From Buteo buteo (lineage: Eukaryota > Chordata > Aves > Accipitriformes > Accipitridae): a stretch of DNA of 64,000 nt. The notes below the pieces were generated by a model. It searched no databases, had not been told where the DNA came from, and saw only the letters and a list, made by a program, of their open reading frames with translations. The stretch lies in NCBI RefSeq assembly GCF_964188355.1, contig NC_134176.1:13407816-13471815 (forward strand). The letters run 5' to 3'. The position numbers and the translations under genes are program-made. Shown piece by piece: positions 39,053 to 49,838 of the stretch. How positions within the stretch are numbered: the first letter of the stretch is position 1; each line of letters starts with the position of its first letter.

Positions 39053-39646
39053 TGTTGTGGTTTAACCCCAGCTGGCAACTAAGCACCACACAGCCGCTCA
39101 CTTGCTCCCCCCCTCAGTGGGACAGGGGAAGAGAATTGGAAGGGTAAAAGTAAGAAAGCTTGTGGATCGAGATAAGAACAGATTAATAATTGAATAATAA
39201 TAACAACAATACTAATATTGTAATGAAAAGGAAAATAACAAAGAGAGAGAAATAAAACCCAAGAAAGGCCAGCGATGCAAATGAAAACAATTGCTCACCA
39301 CCAACTGACCGATGCCCAGCCGATCCTCGAGCAGCAGCCTCCTGGCCAACCTTCCCTAATTTTATTGCTGAGCATGATGTTATATGGTCTGGACTATCCC
39401 TTTGGTCAGTTGGGGTCAGCTGTCCCAGCTGTGTCCCCTCCCAACCTTTTGTGCCCCCCCCAGCCTGCTCTCTCTCTGGTGGGGTGGGGTGAGAAGCAGA
39501 AAAGGCCTTGACTCTGTGTAAGCGCTGCTCAGCAGTAACGAAAACATCTCGGAGTTATCAACACTATTTTCAGCACAAATCCAAAACATAGCCCTATACT
39601 AGCTACTATGAAGAAAATTAACTCTACCCCAGCCAAAACCATCTCA
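39053..39646 (+). mobile_element. Solo LTR, avian ERV, with 5-bp target duplication (copy 1)
   Basis: The 594-base element starts TGTTGTGGTTTAACCCCAGC and ends AAAACCATCTCA, flanked by CATGT on both sides, so both borders are exact. It has the layout of a bird LTR I recognise: a CAACTAAGCACCAC block near the 5' end, an AATAAT-rich middle, a polyadenylation-like AATAAA at 39,251-39,256, GATGTTATATGGTCTGGA at about 39,375, GTGTAAGCGCTGCTCAGC near 39,518, and AACTCTACCCCAGCC before the end. No internal retroviral sequence lies next to it, so it is a solo LTR left by recombination between two LTRs. The same family recurs at 58,407. ERVL membership is inferred from the 5-base duplication. Confidence 0.92.
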
Positions 39647-39651
39647 CATGT
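39647..39651 (+). repeat. Target-site duplication CATGT (right)
   Basis: Matches 39,048-39,052 exactly and fixes the 3' border of the LTR. Confidence 0.9.
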
Positions 39652-40590
39652 GCGTAAGTGTTTGTCAGCCTGAAGTCTGCAGCTTGATTCTCAAGGCATC
39701 TATGATTTACTGTGTGTGTTTGCTAGGCAACTTTAAACAATGCACCTTTATTCTGTTTACAGCAGCCATGGATCCATTACTCTGTGTTTGTAGAAATCTG
39801 CATTTGGCATTTTTAGAGATGCCTGAGCCAAGCTCAAACCTCAGTGTTTGGATATGGGGTGATGGTAGACACATGTCTTGTCAGTTCCACAGTTTTGTTA
39901 TTTTTTAAATGTATTTGATTATACACTGGGATTATATAATGAAAACAAAGCTTTCATTAGTCTAGTTTGGGAGGGGCCGTGGTTGAAGACGGGGGAAAGG
40001 AATGACAGAAAAGGATCATGGGGAGTGAGGCAGGGAAGGATGAAGGAAGACAAACAACCAATAGTGCTACAGCAAGTGTGGGCAAAAATTCTGGAGGCAG
40101 CATTTCAGAGATGAATGATTACGAGCTGGCTTCCTCCCAGCTGCTTTGGAGAAGTGAAGAAGTGAACTGGTGATCTAGACCTGTGTTCCTGAGCCTGGTC
40201 TGTAGGGACCTTTCTGCCTGTGTATGAGGCTGACTAGCCTGAGCAAGGGGCTTTACGAGCCTGGTAGTCCTGGGGTTTAACCTTGCAAGGGCTCCTTCCC
40301 TCTCACACTTGCAGTTTCCCAGGTGGTAGGAAGAGGATACCAGGTCACTGCCATAGGTGGGCTCCTCTGGATTTCAGGGAGAGGAAATAAAGGGGCTAGA
40401 AGGATCAAATTGAATGGAAAACTGCATTTTAAATTAATTAAAATTAATTCATTTTGATACTGTGTATTTTATAGGTTTTGTAGCATCCTGGGACCAGATC
40501 AACTGACAAGCAATGGTGAACAAAGGCTATCCATGTTCCTCTTTGCTAAGGATGTATTTCACAAATCAGAAACTGAAACACTGAGTAGTT
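39652..40590. other. No gene recognised
   Basis: Unassigned DNA between the solo LTR and the CR1 3' end. Contains AAATTAATTAAAATTAATT near 40,430. Confidence 0.5.
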
Positions 40591-41137
40591 ATCATAGAAT
40601 CATAGAATAGCTTGGGTTGGAAGGGACCTTTAAAGGTCATCTAGTCCAACCCCCCTGCAACGAGCAGGGACATCTTCAACTAGATCAGGTTGCCCAAAGC
40701 CCCATCCAACCTGACCTTGAACACTTCCAGGGATGGGGCATCTGCCACCTCTCTGGGCGACCTGTGCCAGTGTTTCACCACCCTCATTGTAAAAAATTTC
40801 TTCCTTATATCTAGTCTAAATCGACCCTCTTTTAGTTTAAAACCATTAGCCATTGTCCTATCGCAACAGACCCTGCTAAAAAGTCTGTCCCCACCTTTCT
40901 TATAAGCTCCCTTTAAGTACTGGAAGGCTGCAATAAGGTGTCCCTGGAGCCTTCTCTTCTCCAGGCTGAACAACCCCAACTCTCTCAGCCTTTCCTCATG
41001 GGAGAGGTGTTCCATCCCTATGATCATTTTTGTGTCCCTCCTCTGGACCTGCTCCAGCAGGTCCATGTCTTTCCTGTGGTGAGGACTCCAGAGCTGAACG
41101 CAGAACTCCAGGTGGGGTCTCACCAGAGCGGAGTAGA
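40591..41137 (-). mobile_element. CR1 LINE, 5'-truncated (copy 1)
   Basis: On the minus strand the element ends at 40,591 in the tandem ATTCTATGAT unit that is diagnostic of avian CR1. The GTTGGAAGGGACC-type tail is close by. It is truncated at 41,137, where similarity to the copy at 48.5 kb stops abruptly. It keeps only the last part of ORF2 plus the short 3' untranslated region (40,591-40,679). CR1 replicates by target-primed reverse transcription; 5' truncation and lack of a clear target duplication are usual. Confidence 0.97.
40680..41123 (-). pseudogene. CR1 ORF2 C-terminal remnant, open for 147 codons
   Basis: The frame codes for the region C-terminal to the reverse-transcriptase active site: RPHLEFCVQLWSPHHRKDMD, LLEQVQRRDTKMI, HEERLRELGLFSLEKRRLQG, LDIRKKFFTMRVVKHW, and it ends at the normal ORF2 stop. 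The endonuclease and the catalytic palm are missing because of 5' truncation, so it has no activity. The frame is unbroken, which fits a fairly young insertion. The 48.5-kb copy has an 8-base deletion in the equivalent stretch. The apparent start Met lies inside the ORF2 domain and is not a true start. Confidence 0.9.
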
Positions 41138-41390
41138 TTACAATGCCTGGATCTCTCCCAGACAGAGTCTGGGACAGAGTGGCTGAGCAGTCACAGCTGT
41201 TCTGTGCCTTCTCTACAGGACCTCTTCTCAGGTTAGGAGCAGTAATGAACTTAAGGAAAATGGAGATAATTTATGGTGATATGCAGAGCATGGCAGGAAA
41301 GCGGGCTGGAGTTTTCATGAGCCTGGAAAAGCAGAGAACCTAAACTGTAAGGAAAATATCTCTCTCTGAAGATGAAGGGCAAGATTCTCA

Positions 41391-41458
41391 ATTGATGTAC
41401 ATCTCTGCAGCTTGGCATCAGTGAAGCTATGCTGATTTACACCAGCTGAAAAATCTGG
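41391..41458. repeat. Palindromic sauropsid repeat remnant
   Basis: The left arm begins AGATTCTCAATTGATGTACATC, and the right arm carries GCTATGCTGATTTACACCAG followed by CTGAAAAATCTGG; the right arm is approximately the reverse complement of the left. The right arm is the clearest copy of this repeat in the window (typical form: GCTATGCTGATTTACACCAG then CTGAGGATCTGG). Imperfect arms suggest an old insertion. Confidence 0.6.
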
Positions 41459-43527
41459 AAGGGAACAATGCACTTTTTGTTTAATTTTTATGTGCTCCTC
41501 AGACTATCCGTCACATTCAGTTGGAGAGGAATAACATTTGGTAGATGTTTAGTCTTGATTTTTTTTTCCTGAAATGGGAAGTGAATTAAATGAAGTGAAG
41601 ACAGAATAAGGCAGTTTTATTATTAGAGCTAGCTGAACAGTCTGAAAAAAATTAAAATTAAATTAAAAAAGAATTTGTCAAATAATGTATTTGACATCAG
41701 ATCAAAATATGGGCAAATGCATTATTTCTTATAAGAATTGTTAATAGAAATTTAGAGAAGTAGATTGTGCTGGATATGACTAGATTTACAAAGAGCTGAA
41801 TGCATGAAACTGTCTGGCTAATCCATCTCTCTCATAGTATATGTTACATAGCCTCTGCCTGTTGCACCTTTATCATCTGCTGGCATCACCGAGTGCTGGA
41901 TGTCATCAGAAGGTCCAGTATCCAAGGATTGTCAGTTCTGGTTTAGAGACTGAAAGGGAATTTGGACTGGTGTCTGCCTCTACCTGCTGAGCTCATTTTG
42001 CTTTCAGTGGTTGAAATCACATGCCAGTACTGCTGTGTACCCTTTAGAAATGGCTTGTTCTGAAAAGAGAGCGGTAGAGTGGTGGCTTACTCAGAGACAG
42101 GAGCACTGTGCCAAAGCAATAGAAATTATTTAAGGACTGAGGTCTATGCTCACCCAAAGGAACAAGTGATTGAACAGTGATTCTGTTTCTGCCTAAGCCT
42201 GTTGACAGAGGTGGAAGGGAAGAACAGGCGAACTGGGTCTCTTGTACAGGCAATGTTAGACTGCAAACAGGGCTGAGGACCTGGCAGACTTTTTGTCCAT
42301 CACTGCAAAATGCTGGCCCATGCATCAGCATTGGCACCGAGCAGGAAATGACTGGTGCCAGCAAAGTTTTGGAGCAGGTCGTTTCCCCAGTGGACCAAGG
42401 GATTGGATTGAAACTCTGGGACTTCCCATTTAGGAGCTTTTCTGCTGCTGGAGAATACACATATTAAATGACCCTTATTCCAGCCTGACAGTAGGTCACA
42501 GTCCAACCTGTACTGCCTTTAAAAACCCAGTTTTTTAAGGGTGCTGTAGTTTAATGTGGGAAAAATATTCCTAAAATATTATTCTCAAGGCTACCAGCCT
42601 AGCTGTACAAACTGCCCTTGCAGTCAATGGCAAATAGTTGTGTGGGAAATGCACTTCCTCTTTCATAGACAATTTCGCAATTTCTGATTATTATATTTTG
42701 CATCCCAAATCAGAAGGGAAAACAGGTATGTGGTATTTTCAACAAGACATGTTAAAAATCCCCAAACCTGTTCTGGGAGAGTCTCAGTGAATTTGGAAGC
42801 ACTGAAGAAGCCAGGTTTACCTCCCAGGCAGCGTGGCTAGGACAAATAGCTGGGGAGTGCAGGGAGCAGACCACCTTGCTACTCAGCAACGCAGGTAGGG
42901 CAGGGCTGTGGTGAACCAGCCACCAACCAGCCTCGACATCAGGGAATGCACAGTTTGAGATAGGTTTACCCAGCATGATCATCACGTTAACCCAATGTGA
43001 ACTGAAGTGGGAGAGGAAATGCCACTAAGCACAAATTTAAATCCCTTTTCTTCCAGGACAGGGAACTGATGGTAGAAGAACAAGCAGATTTGCTGGCAAA
43101 TCACTTTGTGAAGAAAATGGAAGAGAAATGATCAGCTTTGGCTGCTGCTGATGGGTGAGTGAGATTTGAGTGTGCGCTTTATTTGACCTACAAACTGCAT
43201 ATGGAATGTGCATTTTCTTGTGCAAGTGTGGTAGGTAATTTAGTGTTATGCTCTTTACCAAGTGAGGTAGTGAGGTTCAGCTGAGTTGAGAGTGGGGAGT
43301 TTCTTCACATCACATAGCAGCCCAAGTGAGTAAATATTATGTGGGTTGTGCTGGTACACAGTAGTACACCAAATGTTGCTCACATGGCTTTAGAAGTGTT
43401 CAGTCTGATTCAGTGGCTACCCAACACGTTTAGTGCCAGAGACCTATATAACAGTATGCTGCTTTTGGACACATAGTTCCTGAAAACATAAATCCCTGTG
43501 TGTGGTTACTGCACAACCAGGATCTGA
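41459..43527. other. No gene recognised
   Basis: Unassigned. Overlapping frames on opposite strands at 42,044-42,467 (138 and 96 codons) share no features with known proteins. Confidence 0.5.
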
Positions 43528-43590
43528 CTCATTGCTTCGCAAAGCACTTTTAGTTGCTTTGGAAACATGATGATATGCACTATACAAACC
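43528..43590 (+). mobile_element. Possible ancient LINE/SINE 3' tail (L2-like)
   Basis: GCAAAGCACTTTTAG followed by GATATGCACTATACAAAC mirrors the common tail 'GTAAAGCGCTTTGAG ... AGGCGCTATACAAG' of old L2-type LINEs and their SINEs. Only about 60 bases match, so confidence is low. Confidence 0.35.
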
Positions 43591-46059
43591 CAGGAACCAT
43601 GCTACTCCAGTAACAGTCTACTATCTCAGAGCTGTCAAGAAAACTTTGTTCTCTGTTATCCACACCATAGCCACTAGGAGCTTCATGTGACAACCCAAAC
43701 AGGGTCCTGTAGCTCCAATGACTCTGAATCCATCCCCTTGGTGTTCCAGCTGATGGGGAGCTCTCAAGAGCTCTTAGCAGCATATAGTCCACAGCAAAGT
43801 ATTGCACAGTTTTCTTTCCATACAGTAGGGGGTAGTAAAATACTCAGAGACTACATGTGGAAGGAAAGAGCACCAAATAGTAGAGCAACTGAATGGAAAA
43901 CAAACAAAATGTCTATTTTTAAACTGAGCTAAATCCATATAATTTTAAATGGGGAGCATTTTGAGTCCTTGTGAAACAAGTTCCCTAAGTGTTTGAATGA
44001 TGCTATTTAAATGTGTAATGACTTGGCCTGTAAAAAAACATCAATTGCTACACTTTCAGGATGAAAGTATTAAACATTTTAATTGTGCTCTGCATGTTTA
44101 GGATGCAAACAAAAGTGCTCATTGTGAACCTGCCAATTAAAGTAACTGCCAATAGGGAAAGGAGACATGCTTGTGGCTTTCTTTGGGTTAGCTCAGGTCA
44201 TGTCTACAACTAATGCACAGGTTCTTAAAGAAGTTTGGCATCTGAATGCGTGAAAATCCAAAGCAATACTCCACTCTTTCTATTAAAAGTTTTGTAGCTG
44301 TTTTGCTCTGACAACAATGTTTACAGAACAACATCAAGGCTTTTTTTAAAATATTTTCTTTTTAAAAAATACATAGTGCTTAAAGAATGCAAAGGGCTGT
44401 CTGAGGTGTTAGTGCTAAGAACCCAGTTACAGGACTGCTCTTGAGCTTCAGGGTACTGTATTTGACCATAATCTAGTCCAAATGGCAGCTCATAAACCAT
44501 CGAGGAAACCCAGGGGAAGCTGATGGGAATAGTCACGTGCTTCTAGTCAAGGAATGGTTTAGAACTTGACTGTTTCAGAGCTTAGAGTTTTGAAGTAACA
44601 ATTTCATTTCTCTCAAGTCATTGTCTGCATATTTCTATAGTACCATTTAACAACACACAGCGTATTTCAGTAACATCATGTTTCTCTTCCAAACAGTGCA
44701 GAAAAAACAGAATTTTCATTTTCTTAAGGATTTCATAGAAATGCATAACCTGTGGAATTGGTTTCTAGTCATGTTCTTCCACCAACAGCCTGATAAGACC
44801 TAAATCCCAGCTCATTTATTCCAGTGTATGTTAAGAGCAATCTGAATGACTAACGCGCAAGGCACACTGGCGGAGAGAGCTGTGAAGAGCTGAGAATCTG
44901 GCTTGGTGTTTCCTATTGCGGGAGGAAAGCTGTATTTAAATCCATATATGAAATGGAAGATATTTATTTTACATTTCTGCAAAGGTTTTAAAAAGTTAGA
45001 TCTAAATCTGTATTCCTATCTCAGCTGATGGGGCTTCATAGGAAGATTCTGAAGAAGATATAGAAGCCCTTTGGTGAGTGTATACTGAATTTGTGTTGCA
45101 TAAGGCTTTGCATTTTATTGGTAACTATTACTAAAGATTCTGAAGTAAATTAAAAAAAACAACCTGTAAGCCAAATCTACTTTATTTTCAAGAATCTCCA
45201 GCTATCACTCACATATTCTTGCCAAATGTGTCATTTCTCTTAGCAACGGTATAGATGGTTTTAACAAGTATTTTTAACCTGTGAAAGAAAGTCACAGAGC
45301 TCACTTCTGAAATGTGAAGTTGTGTTCAGATACCTAAGGGCTGGATTCAGTGATAAATTGCTTCCCCTCCACACAAGACCATGGAAGCTATTCTTGCAGG
45401 GCATGGTTAGTGTTTCAGTGCAAGTGGTTTGGGTGGATTTTTGTCTTTCCAGTTGAATCTGGCTTTACGTTTTTCTAGTATTATAAATTATTGTATGTGT
45501 GATAAAACACACACACATATCTTGGGCAAAAATGTTAATTCTACAGAGAAAGAGGCTGATGCAAAGATAGCATTAGTTATATACATATTTCTCTGTAATT
45601 CATCCACATTTTAAAGTTAAATTGCCACCTGAGTTAGCTTGGAGTAATTGTTAGATGGCATCCTGGTAACCATAGTTTCAACAAGAAATTTCCAAAATTT
45701 CGCTTGCAGTTTTGCCTACAGATAATGTGTAGTGCAGTCTTTAGTGCTGTTTGAAATCCCTTTAAAAACAGTTATTTCTGGGGTGGCAGATGCTAGCAGC
45801 GGAGATACTTGGTATTATCCAGTCAAACTAAAAGACTGACCAGTCTTTTATAGCCACCCTGTCAGTTGTTTCTGTCATCACTGTGGGATGTGTAAGGCAA
45901 ATGATGTGGCAACATAGCTGAATCTGGCTGTATATGTGCCAGAACCACAGATCTGTTGCTGAATATAATGTACCTTTTTTCCATCTAATGAGTAAAGGCA
46001 CACACATGGAGGTTCTCACATCCCACTCTATCTCTCCTTCCCATCTTTGGATTGCCTAC
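43591..46059. other. No gene recognised
   Basis: Unassigned AT-rich DNA; all frames are under about 85 codons. Confidence 0.5.
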
Positions 46060-46400
46060 CAAGTGCTCCAAGTGCAAAATAACCTCTGAATTTGATATAC
46101 CAGATCCTGCTATCTCATTCAAACCATATCTTTGTAAGGCACATTAGTACTTAGCAATATCAGTCAAGTACTCTCTTTACTCCCAACATTTATTTAATCA
46201 AGTGGGTAAGTAAGGCAGACCTGCAATGAAATCACATCTCTAGTATCCTCTTTTAAGCCTTCTACAGTATCCTGTCTCCTTCAAGACTCTCTTTTAGATA
46301 GTGAGTTTCATGGGGCAAGCATTATCTTTATTTATGGCTTGTCCAGTGCTAAACACTATTTCAGTGTTTAAAGGTTAGTCATAAACATTGGCCAACGTGC
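46060..46400 (+). mobile_element. Possible ancient L2/CR1-like LINE 3' region
   Basis: The core at 46,286-46,365 reads TTTTAGATAGTGAGTTTCATG, then GGGGCAAGCATTATCTTTATTT, then GTCCAGTGCTAAACACTATTTCAGTG. This parallels 'TAGACTGTGAGCTCCTTGAGGGCAGGGACT ... CAGCGCCTAGCACAGTG' of L2-type 3' ends in mammals and sauropsids. The upstream part (46,060-46,285) is included only because it is C/T-rich like L2 coding ends. The borders are uncertain. Confidence 0.4.
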
Positions 46401-46499
46401 TAATAACAAGAGCTTTGCCTTACCCAGTGCCTTAATACTGTTCTCTAACTTCTCTTTATTAATTCACCAATTCTTGAACTTTATTCTGGAGTACTGATT

Positions 46500-47950
46500 T
46501 TCAAACAGTAGGTTTGGATTAAAATTGAAAATAAGGTTTGAAAAGCTCATCTTATAGTGAGATACTTGCCTGACCATCAGGAATGGAAAAAGGAATGCTT
46601 TTCCTGTAGGGCTCTTGCATATGGGTAACCTTATGGTTAGATTTGAAATTTGGGGAAAAAAAAAAAAAAAGGCTTGAGAACCTGTTTTAATGTCAGATCC
46701 ATATGACTGGCAAGAATAAGAATGCTACTATCACTGGGGATAAATATCTTTAATTTTTCTGTAGGAATTGGTGAAAGGTGGGGTTAGGGTTTCGGAAAGG
46801 AAGGCTGTATCAAATCTGATTTATTGCTGGATTTATAAGGGTTCAGAAGGTGGCTGGTGTAGTCATAAGCAAATATTTTATTTTCAGTATTCCTGGACAC
46901 ATCTTCCACTTAAGAAAGGTTTGGGATAAGGCTAGGAAACTGGGAAAAAACATGTCAGAGAGAGTAGTATGGCGTAGGCAGGAGCATATGCTTCATATTA
47001 GGTATTCCAGTACAGATTCATCCTCTCTCTACAGTACATGTTAATTTTAGGGCTAGGGCTAGAATTGAGTTTTCAGAAAAGAAGGTAGAAAGCCTTTTTA
47101 TTCTTGCATTCTGCAAGGCTGGCAGAGATGGGATGAGAGTTTGCATAACTGGGAACAAATGCCTTATATTCAGATTTACTAGACAAATTGGTCACTTTGA
47201 ATTAATAAATTTTAGGCTTAGGTTTAGGGTGTCATTATGATGTAAAAGAGAGAGGCTTCATCAGCCAAGCTCACTGTTGGATTATTTAGGACCAAAAGAG
47301 ATTAGAAAAAATGTTGTTTGCTAATGGATCTCAATCAATTTTTCTTATTGAAACAGTCAACTGATTAGATTTCAGTTTGTGGTTAAAAACAGGAGTAGAG
47401 TTAAGAAGGAAATGCTCGTTGAGCCTAGCTTGTCACTGGGTCTGGAATGGCTTCAGGGATAGGAAGCAGGTTAGTATCATCAAAGGCAAATGCTGTTATT
47501 CAGATTTCTTAGGGAGTTTGTTCACCTGAGTGGGAAGGGTGGAGATTTAGAAAGACTATTGGTGATGATATAGCTAGTGCCTTTAATGCGTTTTAGCTGC
47601 AAGAATTAGTTCACTGCCCTCATATTAAGTAGAGTTATGGTTGGGGTTTATCTCAAGTTTGTGGAAGAAAAAGGTTTGACCTGAAAGTTTAGGATGAAGG
47701 ATGATATCAACAGCTGATGTTTCATGTTCACAGATTCCTGTAGGGGTTAGTTCTACAATTACATTTCAGGTTAGGTTGGAATTGATTTAACTTTTGAGTG
47801 TAGAAAATTAGGCTTGAAGAAGTCAATACCCTGTTGGATTCTTCATGATCATCAGGGATAAGAGCACCTGTTTTACCAAATCCCATTAATTTGTGTTAGG
47901 TTTCACCCTAGCTATTGGTTACCTGGCTATAATCATAACCTTGTGACTGT
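46500..47950. repeat. Degenerate tandem array, about ten units of ~140 bp
   Basis: A recurring order of words repeats across the interval: a TTAGGG-like run, an A-rich AAGGCTTGA word, a TGTTGGATT word, a CATCAGGGATA word, CAAATGCT, TTATTCAGATTTCTTAGG and TTGTTCAC. Hand-aligned positions of the CATCAGGGAT-type anchor are near 46,572, 46,703, 46,839, 46,971, 47,117, 47,288, 47,449, 47,575, 47,705 and 47,848, giving steps of about 125-170. The best-preserved units are those near 47,117, 47,449 and 47,848; those near 46,971, 47,575 and 47,705 are weak. TTAGGG-type words occur at 46,784, 47,045-47,062, 47,223 and elsewhere. The A15 tract at 46,656-46,670 falls inside one unit. No coding sense is seen. 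Units are strongly diverged, so the array is old. Confidence 0.7.
46656..46670. repeat. A15 homopolymer
   Basis: Fifteen A residues within a unit of the tandem array. Confidence 0.9.
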
Positions 47951-48029
47951 GTAAGGACTTGGGAACTCAAAGCTCATTGTTTCCAAGATGCTATTAGATT
48001 CCATTGTGCTGTTTTTGGTAGAAGTGATT

Positions 48030-48510
48030 ACAGAAGAAATTGATAATAATGAACAGCAATATATGATATTCACCCAAGAATTCTAGAGAAACTTGGGAGC
48101 TGGGTTCCTGTTTTGTGTAAAAATTTGTTCTGAAGAACCAGTGGACACAGGAATGAATATTGTATGTTGGCAGAGAATCAACATGGATTTGTAACGTGGG
48201 GTCATGCCTCACAAATCTAGTAACATTCTTTAGAGAAGCCAGTAAGCTTGTGGATAAAGGAATTATGGTTGATATAGCCTACTTGGTTTATAACTTACCA
48301 AAAGCTTTTAAAGAATCTAAGAAGTCAGAGGGTAAAAGAAAGTCAGGAATAAATGGTCAGTTTTCACAGAGGAAGGAAGTTACCAGTGAAGTTTCCATGG
48401 GATTTGTCCTGTGGCCTGCTATGTTCCCAATATTAATAAATGGTCTGGAAATGAGAGGAGGAAAATCTTGACGTATCTTAGTTTGCTGGTAGTACTAAGT
48501 TATTCTGAAT
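48030..48510 (+). mobile_element. Ancient CR1 LINE, reverse-transcriptase part (left half of split element)
   Basis: The plus-strand reading gives, with shifts, a series corresponding to CR1 reverse transcriptase. It contains an 'NQHGF' block near 48,178, SCLTNLVTFFREASKLVDKG, a degraded 'YLDFSKAFDTVP' (YLVYNLPKAFKE), a degraded 'GVPQGSVLGP' (VSMGFVLWPAMFPILINGLE), and at about 48,482 FAGSTKLF in place of the catalytic FADDTKLF. Both catalytic aspartates are lost. The match stops at 48,510, where the younger CR1 begins; the remainder resumes at about 49,839. The 103-codon open frame at 48,160-48,471 belongs to this fossil. Confidence 0.8.
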
Positions 48511-49838
48511 AGAATCATAGAATCATAGAATAGTTTGGGTTGGAAGGGACCTTTAAAGGTCATCTAGTCCAACCCCCCTGCAATGAGCAGGGACATCTTC
48601 AACTAGATCAGGTTGCCCAAAGCCCCATCCAACCTGACCTTGAACACTTCCAGGGATGGGGCATCTGCCACCTCTCTGGGCAACCTGTGCCAATGTTTCA
48701 CCACCCTCATCGTAAAAAATTTCTTCCTTATATCTAGTCTAAATCGACTCTCTTTTAGTTTAAAACCACTACCCCTTGTCCTGTTGCAACAGGCCCTACT
48801 AAAATGTTTATCCCCATCTTTCTTATAAGCCCCCTTTAAGCATTGAAATAAGGTGTCCCTGGAGCCTTCTCTTCTCCAGGCTGAACAACCCCAACTCTCT
48901 CAGCCTTTCCTCATGGGAGAGGTGTTCCATCCCTCTGATCATTTTCATGTCCCTCCTCTGGACCCGCTCCAGCAGGTCCATGTCTTTCCTGTGGTGAGGA
49001 CTCCAGAGCTGAACGCAGAACTCCAGGTGGGGTCTCACCAGAGCGGAGTAGAGGGGCAGAATCACCTCCCTTGACCTGCTGGCCACACTTCTTTTGATGC
49101 AGCCCAGGACACGGTTGGCTTTCTGGGCTGCGAGTGCACACTGCTGGCTCATGTCCAGCTTTTCATCCACCAGCACCCCCAAGTCCTTCTCCACAGGGCT
49201 GCTCTCAGTCGTTTTATCCTCCAGCCTGTATCGATACCAGGGGTTGCCCTGACCCAGGTGCAGGACCTTGCACTTGGACTTGTTGAACCTCATGAGGTTC
49301 ACATGAACCCATTTCTTGAGCTTGTCCAGGTCACTCTGGGTGGCAGCCTATCCCAACACCCTCAGCTTGGTGTTATTTGCAAACTTGCTGAGGGTGCACT
49401 TGATCCTACTGTTTATGTCACTGATGAAGATATTAAACAGTACTGGTCTCAATATGGACCCCTGAGGGACATCATTTGTCACTGATCTCCATCTGGACAT
49501 TGAGCCGTTGACCACTACCCTCTGAATGTGACCATCCAGCCAATTCCTTATCCACCAAACAGTCCACCCATCAAATCTGTATCTCTCCAATTTAGAGAGA
49601 AAGATGTTGTGGGGGACTGTGTCAAAGGCCTTACGGAAGTCCAGATAGATGACATCTGTAGCTGTTCCCTTATCCACAGATGTAGTCACTCCATCACAGA
49701 AGGCCACTAGGTTGGTCAGGCAAGACTTGCCCTTGGTGAAGCTGTGCTGGCTGTCTCGAATCACCTCCCTGTCCTCCATGTGCCTTAGCGTAGCTTCTAA
49801 GAGGATCTGTTCCATGATCTTCCCAGGCACAGAGGTGA
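48511..49838 (-). mobile_element. CR1 LINE, 5'-truncated (copy 2), inserted in an older CR1
   Basis: On the minus strand the element ends at 48,511 in ATTCTATGATTCT, the avian CR1 terminal repeat, and begins near 49,838 just after a GAAGATCATGGAACAGATCC stretch. The 1.33 kb retained cover most of the reverse transcriptase and the C-terminal region. Sequence on both sides (48,030-48,510 and 49,839-50,238) belongs to one older plus-strand CR1, so this is a nested insertion in opposite orientation. Compared with the 40.6-kb copy it extends about 800 bases further 5'. Confidence 0.95.
48823..49838 (-). pseudogene. CR1 ORF2 reverse-transcriptase remnant, inactivated
   Basis: The order on the minus strand is: QHSFTKGKSCLTNLVAF, VIYLDFRKAFDTVPHN, NDVPQGSILRPVLFNIFISD, FANNTKL, then KCKVLHLG, EKLDMSQQCALAAQKANRVLG, VRPHLEFCVQLWSPHH and LRELGLFSLEKRRLQGH. 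Three lesions are visible. The catalytic FADD motif is FANN, so both metal-binding aspartates of the palm are gone. An in-frame TAG stop lies at 49,348-49,350 between palm and thumb. An 8-base deletion near 48,842-48,850, relative to the 40.6-kb copy, shifts the frame. Any one suffices to abolish activity. The open frame reaching up to 49,950 is an artefact of run-on into the older CR1. Confidence 0.9.

Noticed and set aside
46784..47231. Interstitial telomere array
   Set aside because: TTAGGG-like words are isolated and spaced by unit length; there is no run of consecutive hexamers.
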